The translations under genes and the position numbers were made by a program. The notes below the pieces were generated by a model. It was not told where the DNA came from and did not search any database. It saw nothing but the letters and a program-made list of their open reading frames with translations. Of a stretch of 28,963 bases of DNA, positions 18,011 to 27,677 are shown in pieces (within the stretch, counting starts at the first letter, position 1; every line of letters begins with the position of its first letter). This DNA is from Prorocentrum cordatum (taxonomy: Eukaryota > Sar > Dinophyceae > Prorocentrales > Prorocentraceae), in NCBI GenBank assembly GCA_963575745.1, contig CAUYUJ010016696.1, forward strand, positions 237,501-266,463, written 5' to 3'.

Positions 18011-18685
18011 ACCACCCTTCGGGTGATAAGGAGGCGAGGGGGGGGACCACCGTCGCACTCGATCGATCTCACTATCGATCTCGCTATCGATCTCATTATC
18101 GATCAATCTCACAATCGATCTGGCTATCGATCTCACACTCGATCTCACTAACGATCTCACGATCGATATCACAATCGATCTCACAATAGATTTCACAATC
18201 GATCTGGTTATCGATCTCACGATCGATCTCACATTCGGTCTCACGATCGATCTCACTACCGATAGCACTATCGATCTCATTCGATCGATCTCACAATCGA
18301 TCTCACATTCGGTCTCACTATCGATCTCACTATCGATATCACAATCGATATCAAAATCGATATCACAATCGATCTGACTATCGATCTCACTATCGAACCC
18401 ATTATCGAAGTCATGATCGACCTCTCGTTCGATCTCACTATCGATCTCACTATCGATATCACAATCAATATCACAATCGATCTCACATTCGTCTAACTAT
18501 CGATCTCACTATCGAACTCACTATCGATCTCACTATCGATCTCACATTGGGTCTCACTATCGACCTCACTATCGACATCACAATCGATCTCACAATCGAT
18601 CTCACATTCGGTCTCACTACCGAACTCACCATCATCACCACCATCATCACAATCATCATCATCGTTGTCAACATCATCATCGTCG

Positions 18686-18718
<33 letters not shown>

Positions 18719-19100
18719 CCGACGGGACACCGACGGGACACCGGCGGGACACCGCGGGGCCCCGGCCGCCCGGAAGGGAGACATTTGGTCCGGCCGCGCC
18801 TCAGCCACACGGGACACCAGCGGGACACCAGCGGGACACCGCGGGGCCCCGGCCGCCCAGAAGGGAGACATTTGGTCCGGCCGCGCCTCAGCCACAGGAG
18901 ACTTTCTTCTCGCCCACCCACGCAGCTTCGCCTCGCCCGCACGCACGGCACGCACGAACACGAAACCGAAATCGATTTCCCGGTAGGGGGGCTCTCCGTT
19001 CCACTTCGATCTCACCCCCTCACCTCCGATATGTATATTATATGTGTATATTTCTATGTTGTTTTGTATACATATATATACATGTATATATATATACACA
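18011..19100. repeat. Composite macrosatellite, unit C
   Basis: Hairpin box at 18012, long 12-bp minisatellite (18045-18620, about 47 units), short CAT array (18627-18720), two copies of the GGGACACC/ATTTGGTCC module (18720-18893), the conserved block (18893-19030) and a terminal TA-rich tract (19030-19100). No further hairpin box follows; the array ends in unrelated sequence. Confidence 0.85.
18045..18620. repeat. 12-bp minisatellite ATCGATCTCACT
   Basis: About 47 near-perfect units of a 12-bp repeat containing the palindrome ATCGAT. Variants replace ATCGAT by TTCGGT, or CTCACT by ATCACA. Because 12 is divisible by three, minus-strand frames stay open and read as Ser-Ile-Val-Arg repeats; there is no other sign of coding. 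Confidence 0.92.
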
Positions 19101-19600
19101 CGACGGCCGTGGCGCTTCGCGCCATTCACTTTGTTTCTTCAGGTATTGCTTACGTTGGTCGTTCGCGCCATCCCTAATGTCATTGGAAATGTGGCCAGTT
19201 CCTTGCGATGGTTTTGGGAAGTCTTCAAAAATTCGGGAGGTCCGTGGCCATTCCTGGGCTGCTGGAGGCTCCCGAAAGGCGCCGGGTGGAGGGCGAAAGA
19301 TAAGAGGGAGGGAACCTCGGGGAGCGAGGAGTGGGAAGCGGATGTGGGGGAGGACGAGTGGTGGAGCGGCAGAAAGAAGAGGAGAAGGACCCAGAAGAGG
19401 AGCAGGAGGAGGGAAAGAGATGGCGCCGTCCAGAGACGGCGAAGAATTCTGGTTGCGCCGCACCGAAGAGCGCTGTCCAGAAGACAATGGCTACGGTTTC
19501 ATGTGTACGTACACGCTTGCAGAAATATCTGGCAGTGAACGACGACGAACGGCCTTCGCAGGCCCGCGCATTGGCCCGCTCGTAGCTCAGGTGCCCCTGT
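19101..19600. other. Gene-free spacer with a GA-rich part
   Basis: Positions 19290-19420 are purine-rich. Frames here are short and lack recognisable domains. An A-box-like word TAGCTCAGG at about 19583 has no matching B box. Confidence 0.4.
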
Positions 19601-19695
19601 GCGCAATGCGAAGGAATGGCAAGCCACGCGAATGAATGCCAAGCAAGCTCACGCAATGCCAAGCAATGCCGCAAAGTACAAAGCAGTGCCAGGCC
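19600..19695. repeat. Degenerate CAATGCCAAG repeat
   Basis: The words GGCAAGC, CAATGCCAAGC and GAATGCC recur at about ten-base spacing. It is the reverse complement in character of the 13.2-13.5 kb repeat. Confidence 0.55.
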
Positions 19696-19755
19696 GAGGA
19701 TGTCATGGCAGCGGGTCGCAACGGGGCACACGAAGTAAATAATTCTTGGGGAATG

Positions 19756-19817
19756 CACCGAACCCCAGGTTCGCAACAGATTTCCGGGAAATGTGGTTGC
19801 GAACCCGGGATTCGGGT
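19756..19817. repeat. 62-base hairpin
   Basis: The left arm is ACCGAACCCCAGGTTCGCAA with CAGATTTCC following; the right arm is GGGAAATGTGGTTGCGAACC then CGGGATTCGGGT. The arms pair over nearly their whole length with a few mismatches and almost no loop. It could be a foldback element or a structured RNA; not resolvable. Confidence 0.6.
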
Positions 19818-19839
19818 CAGTTTGGTGGAAAACGCCGTG

Positions 19840-20420
19840 TGGGCCTTGTTGGGGAGCTTGGGCTAGGGACCTTACGGGGGCTACGTGGGCCCTCCCGGTG
19901 GCCTCCCATGGCCTTTTTGGGGGCCTCCTATGGCCTTCTTGGGCTTCTCTTGGGGGCCTTGTGAGGGCCTGTTGGGCCTCTTTGTGGTACATTTGGTACT
20001 TCCTTGGGCAGTCTTGAAGCCATCCAAGCCGTCTAGAGGCTCTCTTGGGGGTCTCTTGGGCCGTCTTGGGGCGATACCGGAAGCCTTTTGGGCTTTTTCG
20101 GAAGCTGCTCAGACCCGAACAATGAATATACTGAAAATGTACGTTTCCCTAACGGAATGAAGCGATTTCTGCGTTCTGGGAGTCCTGTTCAGGGCCTCCT
20201 GGGCCGTCTTGGGGGCATCCGGACGCTTTCTGAGTCCTTCTTGGAACGCTCTTGTGCTGCCTTGGGTCTCCCTTCGGCCACTCTGATCACCGCTCTGATC
20301 GCCTGGGGTCTGCTGGCAAGCCCCGGCCAAGCGCAGTGGGAGGTCCAGGACAAGCGGGGGGACCTTTGGCAGAGGTGTCCAGAGGGCCCGGAAACCCTGG
20401 ATCCTGGGGGTATGTTTTTT
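19840..20420. repeat. TTGGG-rich dispersed repeat, copy 2
   Basis: GGCCTTCTTGGGC-type words repeat every 12-20 bases. An AT-richer internal segment at about 20100-20170 (GAATATACTGAAAATGTACG) matches that of the copy at 22.9 kb (GAATATGATAAAAATGCACG), showing common descent and not only shared composition. Confidence 0.65.
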
Positions 20421-20469
20421 TTTACGGGGGTCCCACCCCCCAGTTTGTAAAAATAGCGGAGGAGGAGAG

Positions 20470-20502
20470 TATCATAGATATGTATATATATTTATACACA
20501 TG

Positions 20503-20537
<35 letters not shown>

Positions 20538-21205
20538 CTCTTTGTCTGTCTGTCTGTCAATATTATGTTTGTCTGTCTGTCTGTCCGTCGGTCCGTCTGT
20601 CCGTCCGTCCGTCGGTTTGTCGGTATGTATGCGTGTATGTATGGTTGTATGTAAATGCGTAAGTGTGTAAGTATGCATGCGTGTATGTATGTGCGCATGT
20701 ATGTCTGCACATGCGTATGCCTGTGTGCAACTATGTTTGTGAGAATGTCTGTCTGTATGTATGTATGTATGTATGTAGATATGGATGTATGCCGGTACGA
20801 TTTAAGTATGTGTGTATGTATGTATGTATGTATATATGTATGTATGTATGGATGGATGGATGGATGAAATCATGCATTTTAGTCTACACATAAATATGTG
20901 TGCATGTGAGTATGTTTATGTGTATGCGTGTGTATATAGTTGTATACATGTGTATGCATGTACGCTTATGTGTATGTCTGCATATATGCATGTCTGTTTG
21001 TGTGTGCGTGTATGTGTAGTTTTGTGCACATCGATGTAAGCTGTCTGTATGTATGGCTATGTGTAGGTATGTGTGTATGCATGCATGCATGTGTTTGTAT
21101 GTATGTACGTGTGGATGTGTGTATGTATGTATGTATGTATGTATGTATGTATGTATGTATGTATGTATGTATGTATGAAGGTATGTGTGTGCATATGTGT
21201 ATGTA
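20470..21205. repeat. Chain of adjoining microsatellites
   Basis: In order: (TA)n to 20525, (TG)n, (TCTG)n, (TCCG)n to about 20620, then (TATG)n with many variants to 21205, the purest part being 21115-21180. Each neighbouring motif differs by one base from the next. Frames in it read as Met/Cys/Val/Tyr repeats. Confidence 0.9.
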
Positions 21206-22408
21206 TGAGAGAGCGCGTTTCACAAGCTCTCTCCTTGGGAACATTCGGCGGCGCGTTTCAAACCGGGCCCCCCCCCCCAAACACTCGGCGCCGTCGATCA
21301 AAGCCAGGGGGACTCCCCTCCTGCCCAAACCCCCCCCCCTCCCGAACCCCCCCACTCACCTCGGCGCAGAAGCCGGCGCTGGCGGCCGCCAGCAGCGCCG
21401 ACGCCGGGGACGCAGCGACGTTGAGCAGAGGCAGCCCAAAGGGGGGGGGTTCAAACCCCTCCCCCTGGCGCCGGCGCCGGCGCTGGCGCTGGCGGCGGTC
21501 AGCAGCGCCGGCGCTGGCGCCGGCGAGGACGCAGCGACGATTACCACCACTACCACCACCACCACCACTACCACCACCACCGCCTCAACCCACCATCACC
21601 ACCACCAACCCACCACGCAACCACCACCACCACCACCACAGCCACCACCAAACCACCACCACAACCACTACCACCACCACCGCACCCACCACCACCACCA
21701 CCACAAAAACCCACCACCACTACCGCCACCACCACCACAATCTACCACACCACCACCACCGCCACCACCACCACCACTACCAGCAGCACAACCCACCACC
21801 ACCACAAACCACCACACCACCACCACCACCGCCACCATCACCACCAGCACCACCTCCACAAACCACCGCCACCACCACAACCAACCATCACTACTATCAC
21901 CATCACCACAAACCACCACCACACCACCACCAAACCACCACCACCACCACAACCTACCACCACCACCACCATAAACCACCACCACACCACCGCCAAACTA
22001 CCGCCACACCACCACCAAACCACCACCAAACCACCACCACCACCACCACAACCCACCAGCACAACCACCATCACCGCAACAAACCACCACACCACCACCA
22101 CCGCAACCACCACCGCCACCATCGCCACCACCACAACCCACCACCACCACCACCACCACCACCACCACCACCACCGTCGTGCTCGTCGACGCTCCGCCGC
22201 CGCCGCCCGCCGCCGCAGGCGCCCGCGCCGGCCCAGAAAACGAAATGGTCGTCCTCGCCGCCGCCGCCAGCCGCCGCCAACGCAGGCGCCAGCCCGAGGA
22301 GAAAGGAGAGGGAGGGAGGGGGGGGGGGTGGTCCCCCCCCCCCCCTCCATCCATGGGAGGGGGGGATCCTGTTCCCCCCCCCCCTCCAACTGACCACAGA
22401 GCGAGCTC
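21206..22408. repeat. CCA-rich block set between two TATG arrays
   Basis: GC-rich flanks enclose about 640 bp of CCA triplets (21540-22175). The left flank holds a direct repeat built on GGCGCTGGCGGC...GACGCAGCGACG (about 21376-21421 and 21486-21539). The right flank has poly-G/poly-C hairpins (22311-22390). TATG repeats in the same orientation lie on both sides (to 21205 and from 22409), as if the block had been inserted into one array. Thr/His/Pro-repeat frames are compositional. Confidence 0.75.
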
Positions 22409-22570
22409 TTTCGTATGTATATGTGCTTGTGTGTGTGCATGTGTATGTGCACGTGTATGTATGAATGCATGCATGCAGCCATGCACGCATACCTTCCTTT
22501 TATGTATGCGTTCATATATGTTTGTATGCAAGTATGTATGGATGTATGCATGTATTTATGTATGTATGGA
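22409..22570. repeat. TATG microsatellite, second part
   Basis: TATG/TGTG/CATG words continue the motif of the 20.6-21.2 kb array in the same orientation. Confidence 0.85.
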
Positions 22571-23050
22571 TTCGGTTGTGGTCAGAGGCTTCTTGGATAC
22601 CTGTTGGGGTCTCTTGGCATGCGTCTCGAGCGACTCATGGAGCACATGTTTTAGCCTCTTGGGGGCCTCTTGGGGCCCTGCTGACGGCATGGCGGTTTCC
22701 ACTTGGGGCGGAAGGCTTGAGATGTAACGTGGCGCTCCCCCTCTTGGGCCCCTCTTGGGGCCATCTTGGGCCGTCTTGGGCGCCTCTTGGACTGTCTTCG
22801 GGCTATCTTGGGCCGGCTTGGGGCTCTCTTGGGAGCCTCTTGGTCCGTCTTTGGGCGATCTCGAGGGGTTATTGGGCCGTCTTGGACGCTGCTACAGCCA
22901 AAGAAACGAATATGATAAAAATGCACGCTTCCGAAAGGAATTTGGCAATTTTGGCCATCCGGGGCGCTCTTGGGGAGCATCTTGGAGCTTTCTTGGGAGC
23001 ATCTGGAATTCGTCCGTCCGGAGCCGTCCATGACCAATCGTGAAGCCGTT
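22571..23050. repeat. TTGGG-rich dispersed repeat, copy 3
   Basis: CTCTTGGGGCC-type words recur, with the AT-richer internal segment at about 22890-22950 shared with copy 2. The remainder up to 23265 shows no gene. Confidence 0.65.
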
Positions 23051-23271
23051 CGTATGCCGGAATTGTGTCTTGGACGACTCTTGAAGCCGGAACTATTTCC
23101 GAAGGCGCCGAAAAGAGTCCCCAGACCCCAAGGGTGAAAGTGGGCACCCAGGTGGGGGGAGTTGCTGGAAAAGTGGGCGCCCCCTGGGCCTGGAGACATG
23201 GACGCCGCTTATAATGTGTGTTGTGCATGTGTTACTAATGTTATTAGTATGATGAGTATTATTATATGCTT

Positions 23272-23272
23272 G

Positions 23273-23310
<38 letters not shown>

Positions 23311-23352
23311 GCTCCTACTGCTACAACTACTACTACTACTACTACTACTACG

Positions 23353-23396
<44 letters not shown>

Positions 23397-23484
23397 GACG
23401 ACGACTACGACTACTATTACTACTACTACCACTACTACTACTACTACCACTACTACCACTACTGATACTGTTACTACTACTACG

Positions 23485-23524
<40 letters not shown>

Positions 23525-23545
23525 AAAGTAGTACTTCTCCTTCTC

Positions 23546-23580
<35 letters not shown>

Positions 23581-23586
23581 GCGACG

Positions 23587-23620
<34 letters not shown>

Positions 23621-23711
23621 GTATACTAGTACTACTAGTACTACCACCACTACTACTAACTACTATACTACTACTACTACTACTACTTCTACTACCACTA
23701 CTACTACTACG

Positions 23712-23792
<81 letters not shown>

Positions 23793-23831
23793 ACGACTAC
23801 GACTACGACTACGACTACTACTACTACGACG

Positions 23832-23862
<31 letters not shown>

Positions 23863-23863
23863 G

Positions 23864-23911
<48 letters not shown>

Positions 23912-24005
23912 CACTACTACTCCTACTACTCCTACTACTGCTACTGCTACTACTGCTACGACTGCTACTACTGCTACTACTATTACTACAACAACAACAA
24001 CAACA

Positions 24006-24042
<37 letters not shown>

Positions 24043-24052
24043 GTACTACTAC
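23272..24052. repeat. Long (ACT)n microsatellite
   Basis: About 780 bp consist almost wholly of ACT triplets. There is an ACGACT hexamer sub-array at 23765-23820, a CAA sub-array at 23988-24006, and scattered one-base variants that keep the triplet phase. Frames read as poly-Thr, poly-Leu/Tyr, poly-Ser or poly-Val according to phase and strand. Confidence 0.95.
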
Positions 24053-24065
24053 GATCAGCTTGATA

Positions 24066-24128
24066 CTGATGATGCTGCTGATGCTGATGCTGATGCTGAT
24101 GCTGATGCTGATGCTGATGATGCTGATT
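24066..24128. repeat. (GATGCT)n hexamer array
   Basis: About nine units of GATGCT follow a few bases after the ACT array. From there to 24245 there is a degenerate TATTCGTA-type tract. Confidence 0.85.
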
Positions 24129-24245
24129 GACCATATCAGTCATAAAATACTATCAGTCTTATTCGTATCAGTAGCACTAGTATTGGTATTCGTAATATTC
24201 GTATTATTCGTCTTAGTACTCTGATTATTACCAATATACACCTGA

Positions 24246-24540
24246 AACTCCCCTGACCAAACATCCGCTTGGAACCGGACCATAAAGCATGAGCTCCCAA
24301 TGACGTCCTGGTGCTCATTCTCGTCCTGCTCCTTCCTCCTCATCGTCCTCCTCCATACATTTTCCTCTTCGTCCTGGTTCGCATCCTGCATCTCTCCCCC
24401 ATGCTGCTCCTCGTCCACCTCCTCCTCCTCCTCCTCCTCCGCGTCCTCCTCCTCCTCCCTTCCTCCTTCAAGCTGCTCCAACCTCACACTCCCCTGTCAC
24501 AACCTCCTCCCCCTCCCCCCTCCCCATTTGGAGGCACCAA
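24246..24540. other. Gene-free, pyrimidine-rich
   Basis: A short CCT array lies at 24414-24460. No convincing gene on either strand; the minus-strand acidic frame is compositional. Confidence 0.5.
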
Positions 24541-24544
24541 CATC

Positions 24545-24640
24545 GGGCTGGATCTGATAGGGGCCGGAAGATCGCGCCGCATCGCCGACGCATCGGCGAT
24601 GTGGCTCGATCAACCGATCCCATCTGCTCCTCCCCATCTT
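24545..24640. repeat. CATCGGCGA palindromic repeat, copy 1
   Basis: GCCGCATCGCCGACGCATCG followed by GCGATGTGGC is self-complementary and matches, on the opposite strand, the segment near 26400-26480. Confidence 0.6.
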
Positions 24641-24767
24641 TAGCCTAGAGATAAGGAGGACACACATAGCTGAACAAACTGCAACATGATTAGGGAAATG
24701 GCTCCTGCTTGTAGGGGAGGGGCACTCCGAGAAAACAATTTGGGCCTCTTGGGAACACCTGGGATTC

Positions 24768-24818
24768 TCGCTCTCTTTCTCTCTTTCTTCTTTTTTGTTT
24801 TCTCTCTCTCTCTCTGTC

Positions 24819-24852
<34 letters not shown>
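24768..24852. repeat. (CT)n microsatellite
   Basis: CT dinucleotides with T-run interruptions; the purest part is 24808-24848. Confidence 0.9.
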
Positions 24853-24853
<1 letters not shown>

Positions 24854-24895
24854 GAAAACAAGGAACCCCCAAAACAACCCCCAAAGCCATTTGAA

Positions 24896-24992
24896 AGGTC
24901 CGCGCGGATTTCTTGGATCGGCCCTGGACCCCCTCACTTGCGGAGCGACCCAGGGGGGTCAGCGCCGACCCCAGAAATCCGCACGGAACTCC
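24896..24992. repeat. Foldback element, best copy of the shared-end family
   Basis: The left arm AGGTCCGCGCGGATTTCTTG then GATCGGCCCTGGACCCCC pairs with a right arm that, reversed, reads AGTTCCGTGCGGATTTCTGG then GGTCGGCGCTGACCCCCC. The arms are about 38 bases with a short centre. The same ends occur at 26731-26842, 14933-15020 (right half) and 11006-11120. Confidence 0.75.
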
Positions 24993-26323
24993 AATAATTT
25001 ATATTCACGTCGATTATGGTCCTTGATCTGTGGGAGGCCCAAGTCACCCCCTCCCCAGACGGAAACAAGAGGGATAGGGAGCGCCCACGAGTAGGGCGTC
25101 AAAGAGGGGTAGGAGCAACTCGTGGCCCGAGGCACGCGGGCGGACAACGGGGGAGGCCAGGGGACGTGCTGGAAAGAAGGGGCCATGAACACCAGGGACA
25201 CATCCACGCTTCTGACTGTGCGAAGGCAGCAGCGGGACGCGCTAAGAGTGTGCTCCAAGGAACGCGTGCCGATTGGGGGGTCAACCGAAGATATAGGGGC
25301 GACGGATGCAGGTGACAAGGTGCAGGAGGCCACGCGCGTGGATACCATGGCACGCAGAGAGCGCCCGGAGGCCGGGTTCGCACGTCGCCGCTGGGAGATA
25401 TCCGCACACTTTCTGGGCGCCGCGGCCTCGCGCACAGCGCCCGAGGCGTTGGAGGACGGAGCGCAGGAAGCGGGAAACGGGCGCGGCCGGCTCACTCAGA
25501 AGGCCAGGGACAAGGATCCACCCGAGGGGACAGCTATCCACACACACACACACAGAAGATACAAACACACACACACAACCAAACGCACACGCGGCGTCAC
25601 CCCCACCCCCCTCTCGGGCGCCCCCGTGGGGAGCGCGCATCCGCCGGCCCGCCGCCCGGAGCTCCTCCTCGCTGGGGCGCCGCTGCGAGGGGTCGCCCTC
25701 CGCTGGCTCGTGCCTGGCAGGGGGGGGGCGAGGGGGCCCCTTTGGGGGCGGGCTGGGGAGCGCCGAGGGCGGCGCGAGAGCGCTTCGAGGCTGGGCCAAG
25801 CTGGGTCCCCGTCCTCGCTCGGGATGGGCCAAAGCTACCGAAGCTCAGAATTCCAAGCTTTAGCCAAGCCCTCATCCTGTCGCAACTCTCTGGCCCACTC
25901 AACCGCCGAGCCAGGCGACTCCAAACCGTACAGTCGGGCGACCTGCAAGAGGTCCAGCACAGGGGCCTACACCTTAGAAGTTGACGGTCCCTCACGACCA
26001 CCAGGCCTAGACTCCCCAAGGGACACGCAAGCAGGCCCAGACCCCACCTTCTGGCTCAGCAGGGGCAGCAGGCTGGGAACCCATCAGCATCTAATGCAGC
26101 CATTCACCATTCAACGCCGCTCTCGCTTGAACCTCTGAACCCTGAGAGCCCCATGGGCGAGAGCGCAAACGGGTACAGCGGCGCTTGAGGCGAGAGTGCT
26201 TGGTCATCCACCAGTCGGCTGGGCCACAAAGAATTTGGCATCCTCCCCCCCCCTTCCATCTGGTCACCCCCAACTTGATTAGAGGCCTCCCAGGTGGGGT
26301 CGGAAGTAGATTGGGTTGGAGGT
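24993..26323. other. Gene-free, GC-rich, with a CA tract
   Basis: A (CA)n tract lies at 25539-25585. A 338-codon plus-strand frame (25122-26138) crosses it, but it contains the CA tract in translation, has no recognisable domain and competes with equally long frames on the other strand, so it is not called a gene. Confidence 0.45.
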
Positions 26324-26462
26324 GCGCACCGCATCGTCGATGTATCACCGATGCATCGGCGACATCTCGGCGACGTCGGCGATGCATCGGCGACGTCGGC
26401 ATGGGGATAATCGAGCCCCACACCGAGCTCCATCGCGGATGCATCGGCGATGCGGTGTGATC
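26324..26462. repeat. CATCGGCGA palindromic repeat, copy 2
   Basis: GATGCATCGGCGAC words repeat at least four times (26350-26400). The outer ends GCACCGCATCG and CGATGCGGTGT are inverted relative to each other, giving an overall hairpin of about 140 bases. Related to 24545-24640. Confidence 0.65.
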
Positions 26463-26730
26463 CTTCGACCCCGTCTACTCCAACCACATCTGGGAGATCT
26501 CTATTTATGGGCATCAAGCTCGGCAAGCCATCTGCGATCATCGAATCGCGCTCCGGGAAGGCTCTGCGGAACGCGCCGGGAAAATTGCTGTCTACCACAC
26601 GCAGCGTCTTTGGTAAAGGGACGCAGCCCGCCCCTTTGCAGCCAAGAAGCGCGCGGGACGCGAGGACCCCACCCTAGACCTCAGGCAAATCGTCGGGCAC
26701 ATCTGGAGTAAAACAAAACGGCAAACTGGT

Positions 26731-26842
26731 GGAGGTCCATGCGGATCTCTTGGATCTGCACTGAGCTCTGGCGCATGGAGCGCGCCAGGGACGGTGCTGC
26801 CACAGGGGCCCAACGCCGATCCCAGAAATCCGCACGGAGTTT
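26731..26842. repeat. Foldback element, second good copy of the shared-end family
   Basis: The left end is GGAGGTCCATGCGGATCTCT then TGGATC. The right end, reversed, is AAACTCCGTGCGGATTTCTG then GGATCGGCGTTGGGCCCC. The centre has its own inverted repeat CTGGCGC...GCGCCAG (26768-26788). Confidence 0.75.
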
Positions 26843-26928
26843 CGAAAGAATACGTTTTAAGCATGCACCTTTCTTCTGCGAGTCTCGCATCGGACAGATC
26901 GGAAAGACAGGAGCCCTGCCAGGGAACG

Positions 26929-27002
26929 GATCGGATCGGATCGGGAGCTGAGCGGATCGGAGCGGATCGTCACAGATCGGCATCGGGCCGTACAGGATCG
27001 GA
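26929..27002. repeat. GATCGGA short tandem repeat
   Basis: Units of CGGATCGGAT / GCGGATCGGA are followed by degenerate GATCGGCATCGGGC words. Confidence 0.75.
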
Positions 27003-27420
27003 ACCCCGAACAGGTCCGGCAAGACATCGGGCACCTCGCGCACCGCATCGGGAGGCCCCGACCACCCCGCCCGTGTCGAGACTGTCCCCGTCGCCTTGCC
27101 GCGCGTGCAGACGGCCGAACTTTCGCGCGCGGACCTGCGGTGGACACCCCCGCGGCCCCGCGCGCGCCTGCCGCCGGCGCCGTGCTGCTCGGCGCCCTCG
27201 TGCCGCGCCCGCGCGCCGCCTTCGTCGAGAGGGGGGCGGGGCAGGCGCGGGCCCGAGGTCCACTGGAGACCGCCCGCGTGTGCGGGAGGCCTACAGGGCA
27301 GTTTTCAATACATGGGATGTTTAAACGCGTAGGGCTTTTATTTTAATCCATGATTGGTTCATGAATAACTTTATGCATGAACTCATCGTTGGTTTTAGTG
27401 CTAAATCCCTGCATTTTGTA
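27003..27420. other. Gene-free; GC-rich then AT-rich
   Basis: Positions 27003-27290 are very GC-rich with arginine/proline frames on both strands; 27300-27420 are AT-rich. No gene or RNA was recognised. Confidence 0.4.
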
Positions 27421-27423
27421 TAC

Positions 27424-27443
27424 ATGCTCCGCACGCGGAGCAT
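27424..27443. repeat. Perfect 9-bp hairpin
   Basis: ATGCTCCGC-AC-GCGGAGCAT sits in an AT-rich context and ends before TATATTTAAAA. It could be a transcript hairpin, but no gene flanks it. Confidence 0.7.
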
Positions 27444-27469
27444 ATATTTAAAACGGCACTCTAGGAATG

Positions 27470-27532
27470 GGCACCAACACCAACACAGGAAGCAGCCCCA
27501 CATGGAGAAAATGGTCCTAGGTGTCGGTGTTG
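27470..27532. repeat. Inverted repeat GCACCAACACCAACAC
   Basis: GGCACCAACACCAACACAGG is inverted as CCTAGGTGTCGGTGTTGGTG some 30 bases on. The word TTGGTGTTGGTGTC recurs once more at about 27623. Confidence 0.65.
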
Positions 27533-27677
27533 GTGGCAGAGTTTCGGTCACCTTGGAAGCCAGGGTATTGCCACCATCACCGAGATGGGGATCTTCTTCC
27601 CTCGGTAGATGCACGCCGCCGATCTTGGTGTTGGTGTCAATCTCTGGGCCTGCGAATGTGAACGTTTTCTTATTCTT

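Noticed and set aside
17678-18280. Minus-strand frame of Ser-Ile-Val-Arg repeats running into the conserved block
   Set aside because: The 12-bp period keeps any frame open; the peptide resembles no known repeat protein and the other units do not keep the frame.
19570-19640. Possible tRNA (TAGCTCAGG resembles an A box)
   Set aside because: No B box (GGTTCRANNCC) at the right distance and no acceptor stem.
20940-22464. Long plus-strand frames encoding Met/Cys/Tyr then Thr/His/Pro repeats
   Set aside because: These are TATG and CCA repeats read in phase; there is no sign of selection for protein.
23262-24143. 293-codon minus-strand Ser/Val frame
   Set aside because: It is the ACT microsatellite translated; stops are absent simply because the repeat contains none in that phase.
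25122-26138. 338-codon plus-strand open frame
   Set aside because: It translates through a CA microsatellite, has no recognisable domain, and overlaps comparable frames on the opposite strand.
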